Source: Pseudoduganella lurida (lineage in GTDB: Bacteria > Pseudomonadota > Gammaproteobacteria > Burkholderiales > Burkholderiaceae_D). Taken from it: DNA of 64,000 bases. Positions 27,768 to 37,117 of the stretch are shown piece by piece (position 1 is the first letter of the stretch; every line of letters begins with the position of its first letter). Both the position numbers and the translations under genes were made by a program. The notes beneath the pieces are model-generated. The model made no database searches. It saw only the letters and a list, made by a program, of their open reading frames with translations, and was not told the origin of the DNA. The stretch is taken from assembly GCF_007830455.1 (NCBI RefSeq), contig NZ_VLLB01000001.1, forward strand, positions 496,001-560,000, given 5' to 3'.

Positions 27768-30473
27768 TCATTCGCTGAAAAAGTCATAGCTGAATTCACC
27801 GCCCGCCACGCCCACCCGCACGCCGGCGATCGGCCGCCCCGTCATCATCCGGTTCAGGAACTCGCGCGAGATATCGGGCAGCATCGTGTTGGTCAGGATC
27901 GCGTCGATCATGCGCCCGCCGGATTCCGTCTCGGTGCAGCGCGACACCACCAGTTCCACCACCTCATCGCTGTACGCGAACGGAATCCGGTAGCGCGCCT
28001 CCACGCGCCGCTTGATGCGGTCCAGCTGCAGCCGTACGATCCGGCCCAGCATGGCATCGGACAGCGGATAGTAGGGAATCGTCACGAGCCGGCCCAGCAG
28101 CGCCGGCGGGAATACCTTCAGCAGCGGCTCGCGCAGCGCCTTGGCCATGCCCTCGGGATCCGGCATCAGGTCCGGGTCCCGGCACAGGCCCGCGATCAGC
28201 TCCGTGCCGGCATTCGTGGTCAGGATGATCAGCGTGTTCTTGAAGTCGATGAAGCGCCCCTCCCCGTCTTCCATGAAGCCCTTGTCGAACACTTGGAAGA
28301 AGATCTCGTGCACATCGGGGTGGGCCTTTTCCACCTCGTCGAGCAGCACCACCGAATAGGGCCGGCGCCGCACCGCTTCCGTCAGCACGCCGCCTTCGCC
28401 ATAGCCCACGTAGCCGGGCGGCGCGCCCTTCAGCGTGGACACCGTGTGCGCCTCCTGGTACTCGCTCATGTTGATGGTGATGAGGTTCTGTTCGCCGCCG
28501 TACAGCGCCTCGGCCAGCGCCAGTGCCGTTTCCGTCTTGCCCACGCCGGAGGTTCCCGCCAGCAGGAACACGCCGACCGGCTTGCCGGGATTGTCCAGCC
28601 CCGCGCGCGAGGTCTGGATGCGCCGCGCGATCATCTCCATCGCATGGTCCTGGCCGATCACCCGCTGCGCCAGCAGGCGGCCGATGCCGAGGATGGTCTC
28701 CATCTCGTTCTTCGCCATGCGGCCGACCGGGATGCCGGTCCAGTCGCCGACCACGGCGGCCACCGCCTGGTAATCGACGGTCGGCAGGATCAGCGGGTTC
28801 TCGCCCTGCAGCGCAGCCAGCTCCGCCTGCACGTCGCGCAACTGCGCCAGCGTGGCGGCCCGATCCTGCCCAGCGCTGTCTGCCGTGGCCCCACCCGCTG
28901 ACACCTCGCCGCGCAGGCGCACTCGCAGCGCCAGCAGCCGGTCGACCAGCTGGCGTTCCGCCTCCCAGCGGCCCTCCAGGTTGGCGAGCCGGTCCCGCTC
29001 GGCGGCCAGCGCACTGCCGGCTTCCGCCGCGCGCCCGGCCGTATCGATGCCGATGGCCTGTTCGCGGCCGATGATGGCCAGTTCCGTCTCCAGTGCCTCG
29101 ATGCGCTTGCGCGCGTCGTCGACCTCTGCGGGCGTGGCGTGGAGGCTCACGGCCACGCGTGCGCTCGCCGTGTCGAGCAGGCTGACGGACTTGTCGGGCA
29201 GCTGGCGCGCCGGAATGTAGCGGTGCGACAGCCTGACGGCCGCCTCCAGCGCCTCGTCGAGGATCTGCACCTTGTGGTGCGCCTCCATCGTCGCCGCCAC
29301 GCCCCGCATCATCAGGATGGCGCGCGCCTCGTCCGGCTCGTCGACCTGCACGGTCTGGAAGCGCCGCGTCAGTGCCGGATCCTTCTCGATGTGCTTCTTG
29401 TATTCGGCAAAAGTGGTGGCGCCGATCGTGCGCAGCGTGCCCCGCGCCAGCGCAGGTTTCAGCAGGTTGGCCGCATCGCCCGTGCCGGCCGCGCCGCCAG
29501 CACCCACCAGCGTATGGGTCTCGTCGACGAACAGGATCACGGGCTTTTCACTCGCCTGCACCTCGTCGATCACGGCGCGCAGCCGCTGTTCGAACTCGCC
29601 CTTCATGCTGGCGCCGGCCTGCAGCAGGCCCACGTCCAGCGCCAGCAGCCGCACGTCCCGCAGCGCCGGCGGCACGTCGCCGCGTGCGATCCGCTGCGCG
29701 AAGCCTTCCGCCACCGCGGTCTTGCCCACGCCGGCCTCGCCGACCAGGATCGGGTTGTTCTGGCGCCGGCGCATCAGGATGTCGACCACCTGCCGGATCT
29801 CGTCGTCGCGCCCGACGATCGGATCGAGCTTCGCACGGGCATCGTCGCCCCGCGCCTGCGCCGTCAGGTCCACCGTGTACTGCTTCAGCGCTTCGCCCTT
29901 GCCCAGCGCGGCAGGCGCGATCGCGCCCGAGGCTTCGCCCGGTGCACCATCGACCTGGGCACCACCGGCCCGGAACCCGTCGGTCGCGGCCAGCGCGGTT
30001 TCCGGCGACTCTCGCAGCAGCTGGCCGAAGCGCTCCGACAGGTCCTCCCCCTTCACCTTCTGGAACTGCGGCGACAGCCCGTACAGCGCATTGCGCAGGC
30101 CGGACGTCTTCAGCATGCCCACCACGAGGTGGCCCGAACGCACTGCCGATTCGCCGAACAGCAGCGTGCCGTACACCCATGCGCGCTCCACCGATTCCTC
30201 CAGCTGCGACGACAGGTCCACCGACGTGGCGCCGCGCGGCAGCCGGTCCAGCGCCGCCGTCAGGTCGCGTGCCAGCGCCGCCGGATCGAGCTCGTAATGG
30301 CGCAGGATGCGGTGCAGGTCCGCATCCTGCAGCTGCAGGATCTGGTGCAGCCAGTGCACCATCTCCACATGGGGATTGCCGCGCAGCTTGGCGAACACGG
30401 TGCTGCTCTCGATCGCGCGGTAGCACAGGGAATTGAGTTTGCCGAACAGGGCGACGCGGCTGATGTCTGCCAT
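27768..30473 (-). CDS. clpV: T6SS sheath-disassembly ATPase ClpV (TssH)
   Basis: Hexameric AAA+ unfoldase that recycles contracted TssB/TssC sheath, 901 residues. The N-domain begins MADISRVALFGKLNSLCY. The first ATPase has Walker A GEAGVGKTAV and a second AAA module has GTSGVGKTETALALAE with LLDEVEKAHPDV. The central region carries the M-domain coiled segment, and YMSEYQEAHTVS-like residues (NMSEYQEAHTVS) are typical of ClpV. ATG 30473 follows GAGGAAC. The open frame continues to 31124, but that part overlaps tssG in another frame. It is the last gene of the tssA operon. Confidence 0.95.
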   Translation of the reverse strand: MADISRVALFGKLNSLCYRAIESSTVFAKLRGNPHVEMVHWLHQILQLQDADLHRILRHYELDPAALARDLTAALDRLPRGATSVDLSSQLEESVERAWVYGTLLFGESAVRSGHLVVGMLKTSGLRNALYGLSPQFQKVKGEDLSERFGQLLRESPETALAATDGFRAGGAQVDGAPGEASGAIAPAALGKGEALKQYTVDLTAQARGDDARAKLDPIVGRDDEIRQVVDILMRRRQNNPILVGEAGVGKTAVAEGFAQRIARGDVPPALRDVRLLALDVGLLQAGASMKGEFEQRLRAVIDEVQASEKPVILFVDETHTLVGAGGAAGTGDAANLLKPALARGTLRTIGATTFAEYKKHIEKDPALTRRFQTVQVDEPDEARAILMMRGVAATMEAHHKVQILDEALEAAVRLSHRYIPARQLPDKSVSLLDTASARVAVSLHATPAEVDDARKRIEALETELAIIGREQAIGIDTAGRAAEAGSALAAERDRLANLEGRWEAERQLVDRLLALRVRLRGEVSAGGATADSAGQDRAATLAQLRDVQAELAALQGENPLILPTVDYQAVAAVVGDWTGIPVGRMAKNEMETILGIGRLLAQRVIGQDHAMEMIARRIQTSRAGLDNPGKPVGVFLLAGTSGVGKTETALALAEALYGGEQNLITINMSEYQEAHTVSTLKGAPPGYVGYGEGGVLTEAVRRRPYSVVLLDEVEKAHPDVHEIFFQVFDKGFMEDGEGRFIDFKNTLIILTTNAGTELIAGLCRDPDLMPDPEGMAKALREPLLKVFPPALLGRLVTIPYYPLSDAMLGRIVRLQLDRIKRRVEARYRIPFAYSDEVVELVVSRCTETESGGRMIDAILTNTMLPDISREFLNRMMTGRPIAGVRVGVAGGEFSYDFFSE

Positions 30474-30483
30474 GGTGTGTTCC

Positions 30484-31563
30484 TCAGCCCGGATGGGCGC
30501 CAGGGGGGAGCGGGGCCGCGCACGGGCGTCCGGTGCACGGTATGAAGGTGTCATCCAGCGGGCGGACCAGGAGCTGGTCCCGGTCCCGGTCGGGCGGCGC
30601 GCCGTGTGGCCAGGTGGTCCAGCCGAGCCGCAGGCCCCGGCCCAGCCGCAGCGGCGGCGTGTCTTCCCGGCGCAGGACCAGGCGCACGTCCCAGTCGAGC
30701 GCCAGGCCGGCGTATTCGCGCACCCAGGCCAGCAGCCGCGCCATGCTGGCGCCGCCGGGCAGCAGGCGCCGGTAATCGTCCAGCGCCATCGGCCCCAGGA
30801 CGAGCCGGAAGCGGCTCTGGCAGTCCCACACGCTTTTGCCCAGCACCGTCGAGATGCCGAGCGCATTGCCGCCGTCCGCGCCGGCCGCCGCGCCGCCGAG
30901 GCGGGTGCGCACCTCTTCCGGCAGCCGCAGCCAGTGGCCGGCGAACTGCTCGATCCGCACCGGCAGGCCGAAATAGGCCCGCAGGATGGCGACCAGGCCG
31001 GCGGCGGGCCGCGCATGGCTGGCCAGCAGGCCGGCGAAATGCAGGCGCGCGAAGTCGCCGATCGCATCGCGCCCGCGCAGCGCCGGGCTGCCGATGCCGA
31101 ACAGGCTGCCCACGTAGTCGGCAAAGCGGTCGCCCTCCGGCCGGTCCAGGCTGATCGCCGGCTCGGCCTGGGCCCGCGCCCGGTAGAACAGGGACAGCAG
31201 GCGGTGGTGGAACACGTCCAGGAACGCCAGCAGCGTGCCGTCGCCGCCGTTGCGCAGGCGGTCGCGCACGTATTCCGTCAGGTGCAGCGGCAGTGGCCCG
31301 TTGGCGCCGAGCAGGCCGAGGAAATTGACGGCAAGCCGGCCGCGCGCGGCGCCGTCGCTGCGCCTGAAAGCCGCCAGCTGCGTGCCATTGAAGGTCATCG
31401 AGGCATGCTGGCCGAAGCGCACCGCGTCGTCGCGCGGCCGCAGCGAGGTGCCGATGCGCGGCAGCTGCGGATGCGCCGCTTCGATCAGCCGCAGCACCTG
31501 GAAGAACTCCATGCGCGCCGCATCCCGCTCCAGGGCCGCCTCGAGCGCTACAGGATCGCGCAT
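30484..31563 (-). CDS. tssG: T6SS baseplate protein TssG
   Basis: Baseplate wedge component that works with TssF, TssE and TssK, 359 residues. It begins MRDPVALEAALERDAARMEFF. Blocks such as RIGTSLRPRDDAVRFGQHAS, NFLGLLGANGPLPLHLTEYV and LFYRARAQAEPA are typical of TssG (ImpH/VasB). The ATG at 31563 overlaps the end of tssF by 16 bases. It is followed 10 bases later by clpV. Confidence 0.93.
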   Translation of the reverse strand: MRDPVALEAALERDAARMEFFQVLRLIEAAHPQLPRIGTSLRPRDDAVRFGQHASMTFNGTQLAAFRRSDGAARGRLAVNFLGLLGANGPLPLHLTEYVRDRLRNGGDGTLLAFLDVFHHRLLSLFYRARAQAEPAISLDRPEGDRFADYVGSLFGIGSPALRGRDAIGDFARLHFAGLLASHARPAAGLVAILRAYFGLPVRIEQFAGHWLRLPEEVRTRLGGAAAGADGGNALGISTVLGKSVWDCQSRFRLVLGPMALDDYRRLLPGGASMARLLAWVREYAGLALDWDVRLVLRREDTPPLRLGRGLRLGWTTWPHGAPPDRDRDQLLVRPLDDTFIPCTGRPCAAPLPPGAHPG

Positions 31564-33449
31564 CGGCCCACCTGCGCATTCCACCGCATGATCTCGCCGC
31601 GCGCGACGGTGCGCACGACGGTCTCGGTAAAGGTGTTGATCGACACGTACTGGGCGAAGAAGCGCGCCAGCACGGCCCCCATCAGGAAGGCGCCGCTGCC
31701 TTCGAAGGCGCCATCGTCGAGCGTGAGCGTGAGCTGCAGGCCGCGGCCGAACGTGACCGGGCCCGGCGACGGCATCCGGCGCGTGACGCCCCGCGCGGTC
31801 ACGGACTGCACGCCGTCGACCTGGCGCCGGGCATGCGCGTCGCCGGCCGGGCAGTACAGCGCCAGCAGCTCGCGCAGCGCGACGGCGCCTTCGCCACGGC
31901 CGCTGCGCGCGTCGCCGTCGACGAGCGACAGGTAGTTCAGCGACAGGTGGTTCAGCAGCCGCCATGCCGCGCCCCCTTCGGCAGACGAAGGATGCGGCTG
32001 GCTGGGGCCTGCCAGGCAGCGGATGGCCACCACCGGCGCGCCCGTGTCGAGGATGAAGTCGGTCTTGCCGACACCGAGCGGCATCGCCAGCGGCAGGTCG
32101 CGGTTGGTGCACCACACGGTCAGGCCGAGCTGGCGCAGATTGTCGCGGTACGGGGCGGCCGCCGCATCCACGATCGAGATGAAGGTTTCGCTGCCGATGT
32201 AGCTGGAGCGGGGGCCGGCGCGGCGCTGCCGCTGCGACACCAGCCGGGGCTCGCGGCGGATCTGGTAGAACGCCGTCTCCCCGGTAGCGCTGCCCGGGTC
32301 CTTGGCCGTATAGAACGGATGGAACACCTGTTCGGCCGCCACGCCGGTGCCGTAGCCCCGCACTTCCTCGATCTGGTGCACCTCGAAATCCTGCGGGCGG
32401 GTGCGGTCCACCAGCACGTGGTGCTCGAACTGTTCGCCATCGACGCCGATGCGGTCGGCCCGGCGCCGGAACAGGTTGATCGCCGGCGTGCAGTGCAGCG
32501 CGAAATGCGTGGCGTCGAGCACCTGTTCCAGATGCGCATCGGTGCGGTTGAGCAGGATGACGACATCGATCTCGCCTTCCGTGCATCCCGCCAGCGCGGC
32601 GCGCAGGCCGCGCAGCTCGACAAACCCGAAGCGCTGGGGGAAGGCGAAATATTCCTGCAGCAGCCGGTAGCCCGGGAAGGTGCGGCCGCCCGCGGGCAGC
32701 AGTGCTTCTTCCTCGTCGAAGCCCAGCGGTACAAGGGCCGTCTTCGGCAGCCGGCCGTGCCAGCTGGCGGGCCGGCCGGCACCGGCATCGGCCGGCGCCA
32801 GCAGCACGCCTTCGATTCCGGCCAGCAGGAGCTCGAGGATGCGGACCGGCAGAGCGTCGCCGCCGCGCAGGTGCAGGGCCAGGCGGTCGAGGCCCGGTTC
32901 GCGGAACGCCAGCCCGCCCGCCGTGCGCAGCCGCAGCCGCAAGCCGGCCCGCACGCCCGGTGGCAGCTTCACGTCCAGCCCCGCCAGGGTGCCGCCATGC
33001 GTGGCGAGCCGCGCTTCGACCAGCTCGATCGGCCACAGGGTCACGTCATGCGCCGTGCGGTACTCGCAGGCGGTGACATCGCCCTTCCCCAGCACGCTGC
33101 GCAGCGCCGTCCCGCGCGGTACCGGATAACCACCCTTCAGTGCCGGATTCGACAGGTCCGGCTGCAGCTGCACCACCGCCATCGACGGGGTCGGCGCCAG
33201 CAGGTGCGGGTAGACCAGCTCCGCCAGGTGCTGGGTAAACCGGGGGAACTCGGCATCGAGCTTCATCTGCACGCGCGCGGCCAGGAACGAGAAGCCTTCC
33301 AGCAGGCGCTCCACATACGGATCGGCGCATTCGAAACCTTCCAGGCCGAGCCGCCCGGCGACCTTCGGGTAGTCGCGCGCGAACTCGCCGCCCACCTCGC
33401 GCAGGTGCTGCAGTTCCTGGCTGTAGTAACGGAGGAAGCGGGGATTCAC
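31548..33449 (-). CDS. tssF: T6SS baseplate protein TssF
   Basis: Largest baseplate wedge protein, 633 residues, starting MNPRFLRYYSQELQHLREVG, with FARDYPKVAGRLGLEGFECADPYVERLLEGFSFL-type residues that define TssF (ImpG/VasA). The start codon is GTG 33449, overlapping the stop of a 14-residue micro-ORF as GTGA and preceded by AAGGGAG. The protein is full length. The 3' end overlaps tssG. Confidence 0.94.
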   Translation of the reverse strand: MNPRFLRYYSQELQHLREVGGEFARDYPKVAGRLGLEGFECADPYVERLLEGFSFLAARVQMKLDAEFPRFTQHLAELVYPHLLAPTPSMAVVQLQPDLSNPALKGGYPVPRGTALRSVLGKGDVTACEYRTAHDVTLWPIELVEARLATHGGTLAGLDVKLPPGVRAGLRLRLRTAGGLAFREPGLDRLALHLRGGDALPVRILELLLAGIEGVLLAPADAGAGRPASWHGRLPKTALVPLGFDEEEALLPAGGRTFPGYRLLQEYFAFPQRFGFVELRGLRAALAGCTEGEIDVVILLNRTDAHLEQVLDATHFALHCTPAINLFRRRADRIGVDGEQFEHHVLVDRTRPQDFEVHQIEEVRGYGTGVAAEQVFHPFYTAKDPGSATGETAFYQIRREPRLVSQRQRRAGPRSSYIGSETFISIVDAAAAPYRDNLRQLGLTVWCTNRDLPLAMPLGVGKTDFILDTGAPVVAIRCLAGPSQPHPSSAEGGAAWRLLNHLSLNYLSLVDGDARSGRGEGAVALRELLALYCPAGDAHARRQVDGVQSVTARGVTRRMPSPGPVTFGRGLQLTLTLDDGAFEGSGAFLMGAVLARFFAQYVSINTFTETVVRTVARGEIMRWNAQVGRCAIL

Positions 33450-33490
33450 GCGGCGGCTCCCTTGCGCGAGCGCGGCAGGCCTGTGGTCAT
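33446..33490 (-). CDS. 14-residue micro-ORF coupled to tssF
   Basis: Reads MTTGLPRSRKGAAA. Its ATG overlaps the stop of the preceding micro-ORF as ATGA, and its stop overlaps the tssF GTG as GTGA. GAGGGAG lies about 7 bases upstream of the start. Too short to assign a function; it may only carry ribosomes into tssF. Confidence 0.35.
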   Translation of the reverse strand: MTTGLPRSRKGAAA

Positions 33491-33576
33491 GACGCGGCTC
33501 CCTCGCCCAGGCGCAGTGTCAGGCCGTGTGGCATCGAACGGCCTCCCCGCACGGGCGGCGCGGGGCCCAGGTTCAT
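33487..33576 (-). CDS. 29-residue micro-ORF coupled to tssE
   Basis: Reads MNLGPAPPVRGGRS followed by MPHGLTLRLGEGAAS. Its ATG overlaps the tssE stop as ATGA, after GAAGGAG at a good distance, and its own stop overlaps the next micro-ORF start as ATGA. No known domain. It could be a translated coupling peptide or the remnant of a lost gene between tssE and tssF. Confidence 0.4.
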   Translation of the reverse strand: MNLGPAPPVRGGRSMPHGLTLRLGEGAAS

Positions 33577-34073
33577 GCTCCCGCTCCTTCGCGCAGCCGC
33601 AGGACCGCGCGGTCGATATCGAGTTCCGTCTTCAGGTACAGCCGCTCCGGATAGGGCTGCGCCCACAGGTCGCCTTCGATGACGAAGGTGATGCGGTTGC
33701 GGTCCGATTCGGCGGGCACGGCGCGCACCGACACGGTCGCCCGGATCAGGCGCGGCTCGAAATCCCAGATCGCCTGGCGGATGCCGCGCTCCAGCTCCGC
33801 CAGGTCCAGCCCGGCGACGCTCACGCCGGACATGTCCGGCATGCCGTAATTGAGGACGGAACCGGCCAGGTACGGCAGCGGCGCAGTGTCCGTCGTCGAC
33901 AGCAGGTTGGTGGCATTGAGCAGCCATGCCAGGTCGCGCAGCACGGAGTCGCGCAGCGTGCGCAGCGACAGCACGCGTCGGTCGCGCGACTCCACCTGCG
34001 CTTCCGGCTGGTGGTCGGTCAGGCGGTCCAGCAGCGAAGGCTGCAGCCGCTCCCGGGGCGCGAGCTCAGCCAT
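33573..34073 (-). CDS. tssE: T6SS baseplate protein TssE (gp25-like)
   Basis: Lysozyme-like gp25 homologue that starts sheath assembly at the baseplate, 166 residues. It contains QPSLLDRLTDHQPE, the conserved ESRDRRVLSLRTLRDSVLRDLAWLLN-type block, and SVLNYGMPDMSG, as in TssE. Its start overlaps the end of tagJ by 8 bases, and its stop overlaps a micro-ORF by 4. Confidence 0.92.
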   Translation of the reverse strand: MAELAPRERLQPSLLDRLTDHQPEAQVESRDRRVLSLRTLRDSVLRDLAWLLNATNLLSTTDTAPLPYLAGSVLNYGMPDMSGVSVAGLDLAELERGIRQAIWDFEPRLIRATVSVRAVPAESDRNRITFVIEGDLWAQPYPERLYLKTELDIDRAVLRLREGAGA

Positions 34074-34959
34074 CGACGGCCGCCAGGTCCGGCACGCCGC
34101 TGCCGAACACGATCGCGCGCACGTCCATCAGCGCATATTCGCCGGCGTCCGTGACCAGCATGCGCTGGCCCAGGCCATGGCCGCCCAGGCCCGCCTCCCC
34201 GCTGTCGGTCCCGCTGTCGGTCCCCCGGCTGACCCATTCAGTACGGCGGGCCAGCAGCAGCGCGGCATCGGCCTGCGCGGCAGTGCGCTCGTAGCGCGTG
34301 GGGATCAGCCCGACGGTACTGGCGCCATTGGTCCACGCGAACGTGGCCGGCGTCCACACGCAGTCGCGCAGGTCGGCGGGCGGTTCGAAGGCGATCCGGC
34401 CGATGCGGTGCACCGGCACCCAGAAATACTTGCCGTTGACGACCGCCTCGATGACGGGCCCCAGCCGGGCATCCGCGTCCGCCAGCCAGGCGAACGGCAC
34501 GCCGTCGATCGAGCCGGGCGTGGCGGGCGCCGCGTCGAATGCCGCCTCGCGCAGGCGAGCCGCGCCGGCGTGGTCGCCATCGGCAGCGCGCCTGAGCGCT
34601 TCGAGCAGCTGGGCGACCCACTCTTCCGGCTCGCCGAACAGCAGCGGCTGGCGCTTGCCGGCGAAGATCTCGGCGCGCAGCGCCTCGCACTGGATCGCTT
34701 CGCGGTAGGTCTGCACCATCGGCAGCGCGCCGGCATCGAGCTCGGCGACCACCGACAGCTGCGTGAGCGCGCGCTGCCATTGCCCCAGCACGCACAGCAG
34801 CTGGAACAGGAAGATGCGGTGCCGCGCATCGCCGGGGTGCCTGCGGACTTCGTCCTGCAGCGCGGCCAGCGCCTCGTCGAGGCGGCCCTGCGCGATGAGG
34901 GTCTGCGTAGTGAGGGCTGGCGCGATGAGGCTTTGCCTGATGCCGGGTTGCGCGTCCAT
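34066..34959 (-). CDS. tagJ: T6SS accessory protein TagJ (ImpE family)
   Basis: A 297-residue ImpE-family protein. In other T6SS it binds the N terminus of TssB and aids ClpV action on the sheath. The N-terminal half is TPR-like and alpha-helical (RLDEALAALQDEVRRHPGDA, LCVLGQWQRALTQL). The C-terminal half contains VNGKYFWVPVHRIGRIAFEP, diagnostic of the family, and WTNGASTVGLIPTRY. The ATG at 34959 is the best start. It lies between hcp and tssE. Confidence 0.88.
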   Translation of the reverse strand: MDAQPGIRQSLIAPALTTQTLIAQGRLDEALAALQDEVRRHPGDARHRIFLFQLLCVLGQWQRALTQLSVVAELDAGALPMVQTYREAIQCEALRAEIFAGKRQPLLFGEPEEWVAQLLEALRRAADGDHAGAARLREAAFDAAPATPGSIDGVPFAWLADADARLGPVIEAVVNGKYFWVPVHRIGRIAFEPPADLRDCVWTPATFAWTNGASTVGLIPTRYERTAAQADAALLLARRTEWVSRGTDSGTDSGEAGLGGHGLGQRMLVTDAGEYALMDVRAIVFGSGVPDLAAVDG

Positions 34960-35024
34960 GGTGGCCTGGTCGGGTGGGTGGCGATGGCCGGGAGCGCTGC
35001 GGGGCAGGCGTTCCCGGCACGGCT

Positions 35025-35516
35025 TCATTTCGACGCGTTGCCGGCGATGTCCCAGTCGAAGATGCCGCCGGAAGCCGTCACGCCGGCCTTGTCCTGCAGG
35101 AAGTACTCCAGCTTCACCTGCGCGAAGTTGAGCGTGACGTTCTCCGTCAGGCGGTCTTCGCCGCCGCTGCCGCCCGAGGCGATCGAGGTGACCAGCACGT
35201 CGGCCAGCGAGATCTCCAGGTACTTCTGCTGGCCCGTGCCGGATTTGCGCACCAGCAGCGTGGCCGCCGGGATATGGGTGCCCTTGGCCAGCGCGATGAA
35301 CAGCGCCGGCGAGGCCTTGTCGACCCACTTCGTCACCGACAGGTCCTGGAAGCTGGCCTTGCCCGCGCCGCCGCCGCCGCCGGCGTGGAAGCTGCCCGCA
35401 TTCGCGGCGCCCCAGCTCCAGGCCAGGACATCGATATCGCCCGCTTTCGACTGTGCTGCATCCTTCGTTTCGCCCTTGATGTTGGCACCAAGGTTGAGGA
35501 ACATGTCCACTGCCAT
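35025..35516 (-). CDS. hcp: T6SS tube protein Hcp (TssD)
   Basis: Ring-forming tube subunit, also secreted, 163 residues. It starts MAVDMFLNLGANIKGETKD and has the family blocks IDVLAWSWGA, TKWVDKASPALF and VTLNFAQVKLEYF. A strong AGGAGA site precedes the ATG. A 98-base gap separates it from tssC, the longest inside the operon, which could hold an extra promoter or processing site; no clear promoter is visible. No C-terminal toxin extension. Confidence 0.95.
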   Translation of the reverse strand: MAVDMFLNLGANIKGETKDAAQSKAGDIDVLAWSWGAANAGSFHAGGGGGAGKASFQDLSVTKWVDKASPALFIALAKGTHIPAATLLVRKSGTGQQKYLEISLADVLVTSIASGGSGGEDRLTENVTLNFAQVKLEYFLQDKAGVTASGGIFDWDIAGNASK

Positions 35517-35614
35517 TTCGTTCTCCTGGTTGGTCGTTGATGGTCATGGTTGAGCGGGCCGACCCGCGGGCCCGGCGCGTCCTGCAAACAATCTCTCGCT
35601 GCGCTGCCCTGCCG

Positions 35615-37105
35615 TCAGCCGCCCTTCGCCGACGGCAGCTTCGACACCAGCCGCAGCGACACGGTCAGCCCTTCCAGCTGGTAGTGCGGGCGCAGGAAGA
35701 ACTTCGAGGTGTAGTAGCCGGGATTGCCCTCCACCTCTTCGAGCTGCACCTCGGCGGCGGCCAGCGGCTTCTGCGCCTTGGTGCCTTCCGACGAGTTGGC
35801 CGGATCGCCGTCCACGTAGCGGTTGATCCAGTTGGTCAGCCAGCGCTGCATCTCGTCGCGGCCCTTGAACGAGCCCACCTTGTCGCGCACGATGCATTTC
35901 AGGTAGTGGGCGAAGCGGCAGGTCGCGAACAGGTAAGGCAGCCGCGCGGCCAGCGCCGCATTGGCGGAGGCATCCGGATCGTCGTACTCGGCCGGCTTGT
36001 GCAGCGACTGCGCGCCGATGAACGCGGCGAAGTCGGTGTTCTTCTTGTGCACCAGCGGCATGAAGCCGTTGGCCGCCAGCTCCGCTTCGCGCCGGTCGGA
36101 GATGGCGATCTCGGTCGGGCACTGCATCGCCACGCCGCCGTCGTCGGTGGGGAAGCTGTGCACCGGCAGCCCTTCCACGGCACCGCCGGACTCGATGCCC
36201 CGGATGCGCGAGCACCAGCCGTATTCCTTGAACGAGCGGTTGACGTTGACGGCCATCGCGTAGGCGGCGTTCGACCACGTGTAGTTGGCGCTGCCGGGCG
36301 CGGAAGTGTCTTCCTCGAAGTCGAACTCCTCGACCGGATCGGTCTTCGCGCCATACGGCAGGCGCGCCAGGAAGCGCGGCATCGCCAGGCCGACATAGCG
36401 CGCGTCTTCCGATTCGCGGAACGAGCGCCATGCAGCGTGCTCCGGGGTCTGGAAGATCTTCGTCAGGTCGCGCGGATTGGACAGTTCCTGCCACGATTCC
36501 ATCAGCATCACGGACGGTGCCGCACCGGCGATCAGCGGCGCGTGCGCGGCCGCCGCGATCTTCGCCATCCCGGTGAGCAGTTCGACATCGGGCGCGCTGT
36601 TGTCGAAGTGGTAGTCGGCCACGATGGATCCGAACGGCTCGCCGCCGAACTGGCCGAACTCCTCCTCGTACATCTTCTTGAACACGGGGCTCTGGTCCCA
36701 GGCCGTGCCCTTGTATTTCTTGAGCGTTTTCGCCAGGTCGTTCTTCGACACGTTCATCACGCGGATCTTGAGCGTTTCGTCCGTTTCCGTGTTGTTGACG
36801 AGGTAGTGCAGGCCGCGCCATGCCCCTTCCAGCTTCTGGAACTCCTCGGTATGCAGGATCAGGTTGATCTGCTCCGTGAGCTTGTCGTCCAGTGCGGCGA
36901 TCAGGCTCTCGATGGTCGCCAGCACGTCGCCCGACACCAGCCGCGTGCCGGCCAGCGCCTGCTCGGCCAGCGTCTTCACGGCCGTTTCGACCGCTTCCTT
37001 CGCCTTGTCCGACTGAGGCTTGAACTCCTTCTGCAGCAGGCTGCCGAAGTCGCTCAGCTCGAGCGTGCCGGTGGCCGCTTCGTTGATTTCCTGGATCTGC
37101 GCCAT
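35615..37105 (-). CDS. tssC: T6SS contractile sheath large subunit TssC (VipB)
   Basis: Sheath protein of 496 residues that pairs with TssB and contracts to drive the Hcp tube outward. Typical blocks are EGAWRGLHYLVNNTETDETL, FGSIVADYHFDN, WRSFRESEDARYVGLAMPRF and FATCRFAHYLKCIVRDKVGS. Start ATG 37105 follows GGGAGA. It is 12 bases downstream of tssB. Confidence 0.97.
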   Translation of the reverse strand: MAQIQEINEAATGTLELSDFGSLLQKEFKPQSDKAKEAVETAVKTLAEQALAGTRLVSGDVLATIESLIAALDDKLTEQINLILHTEEFQKLEGAWRGLHYLVNNTETDETLKIRVMNVSKNDLAKTLKKYKGTAWDQSPVFKKMYEEEFGQFGGEPFGSIVADYHFDNSAPDVELLTGMAKIAAAAHAPLIAGAAPSVMLMESWQELSNPRDLTKIFQTPEHAAWRSFRESEDARYVGLAMPRFLARLPYGAKTDPVEEFDFEEDTSAPGSANYTWSNAAYAMAVNVNRSFKEYGWCSRIRGIESGGAVEGLPVHSFPTDDGGVAMQCPTEIAISDRREAELAANGFMPLVHKKNTDFAAFIGAQSLHKPAEYDDPDASANAALAARLPYLFATCRFAHYLKCIVRDKVGSFKGRDEMQRWLTNWINRYVDGDPANSSEGTKAQKPLAAAEVQLEEVEGNPGYYTSKFFLRPHYQLEGLTVSLRLVSKLPSAKGG

Positions 37106-37117
37106 GTCGTTCTCCCT

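Noticed and set aside
29139-30545. 468-residue plus-strand frame opposite clpV
   Set aside because: Antisense shadow with biased composition and no motif.
27768-31124. 1118-residue version of ClpV
   Set aside because: The first 217 residues are tssG read in a wrong frame; family N terminus and RBS place the start at 30473.
30484-33036. 850-residue TssF-TssG fusion frame
   Set aside because: The first part is tssF read out of frame; the real tssG begins at 31563 with a normal TssG N terminus.
35554-35573. GC-rich hairpin between tssC and hcp as a terminator or processing site
   Set aside because: Short stems of 5 bases with alternative pairings and no T run; too weak to claim.
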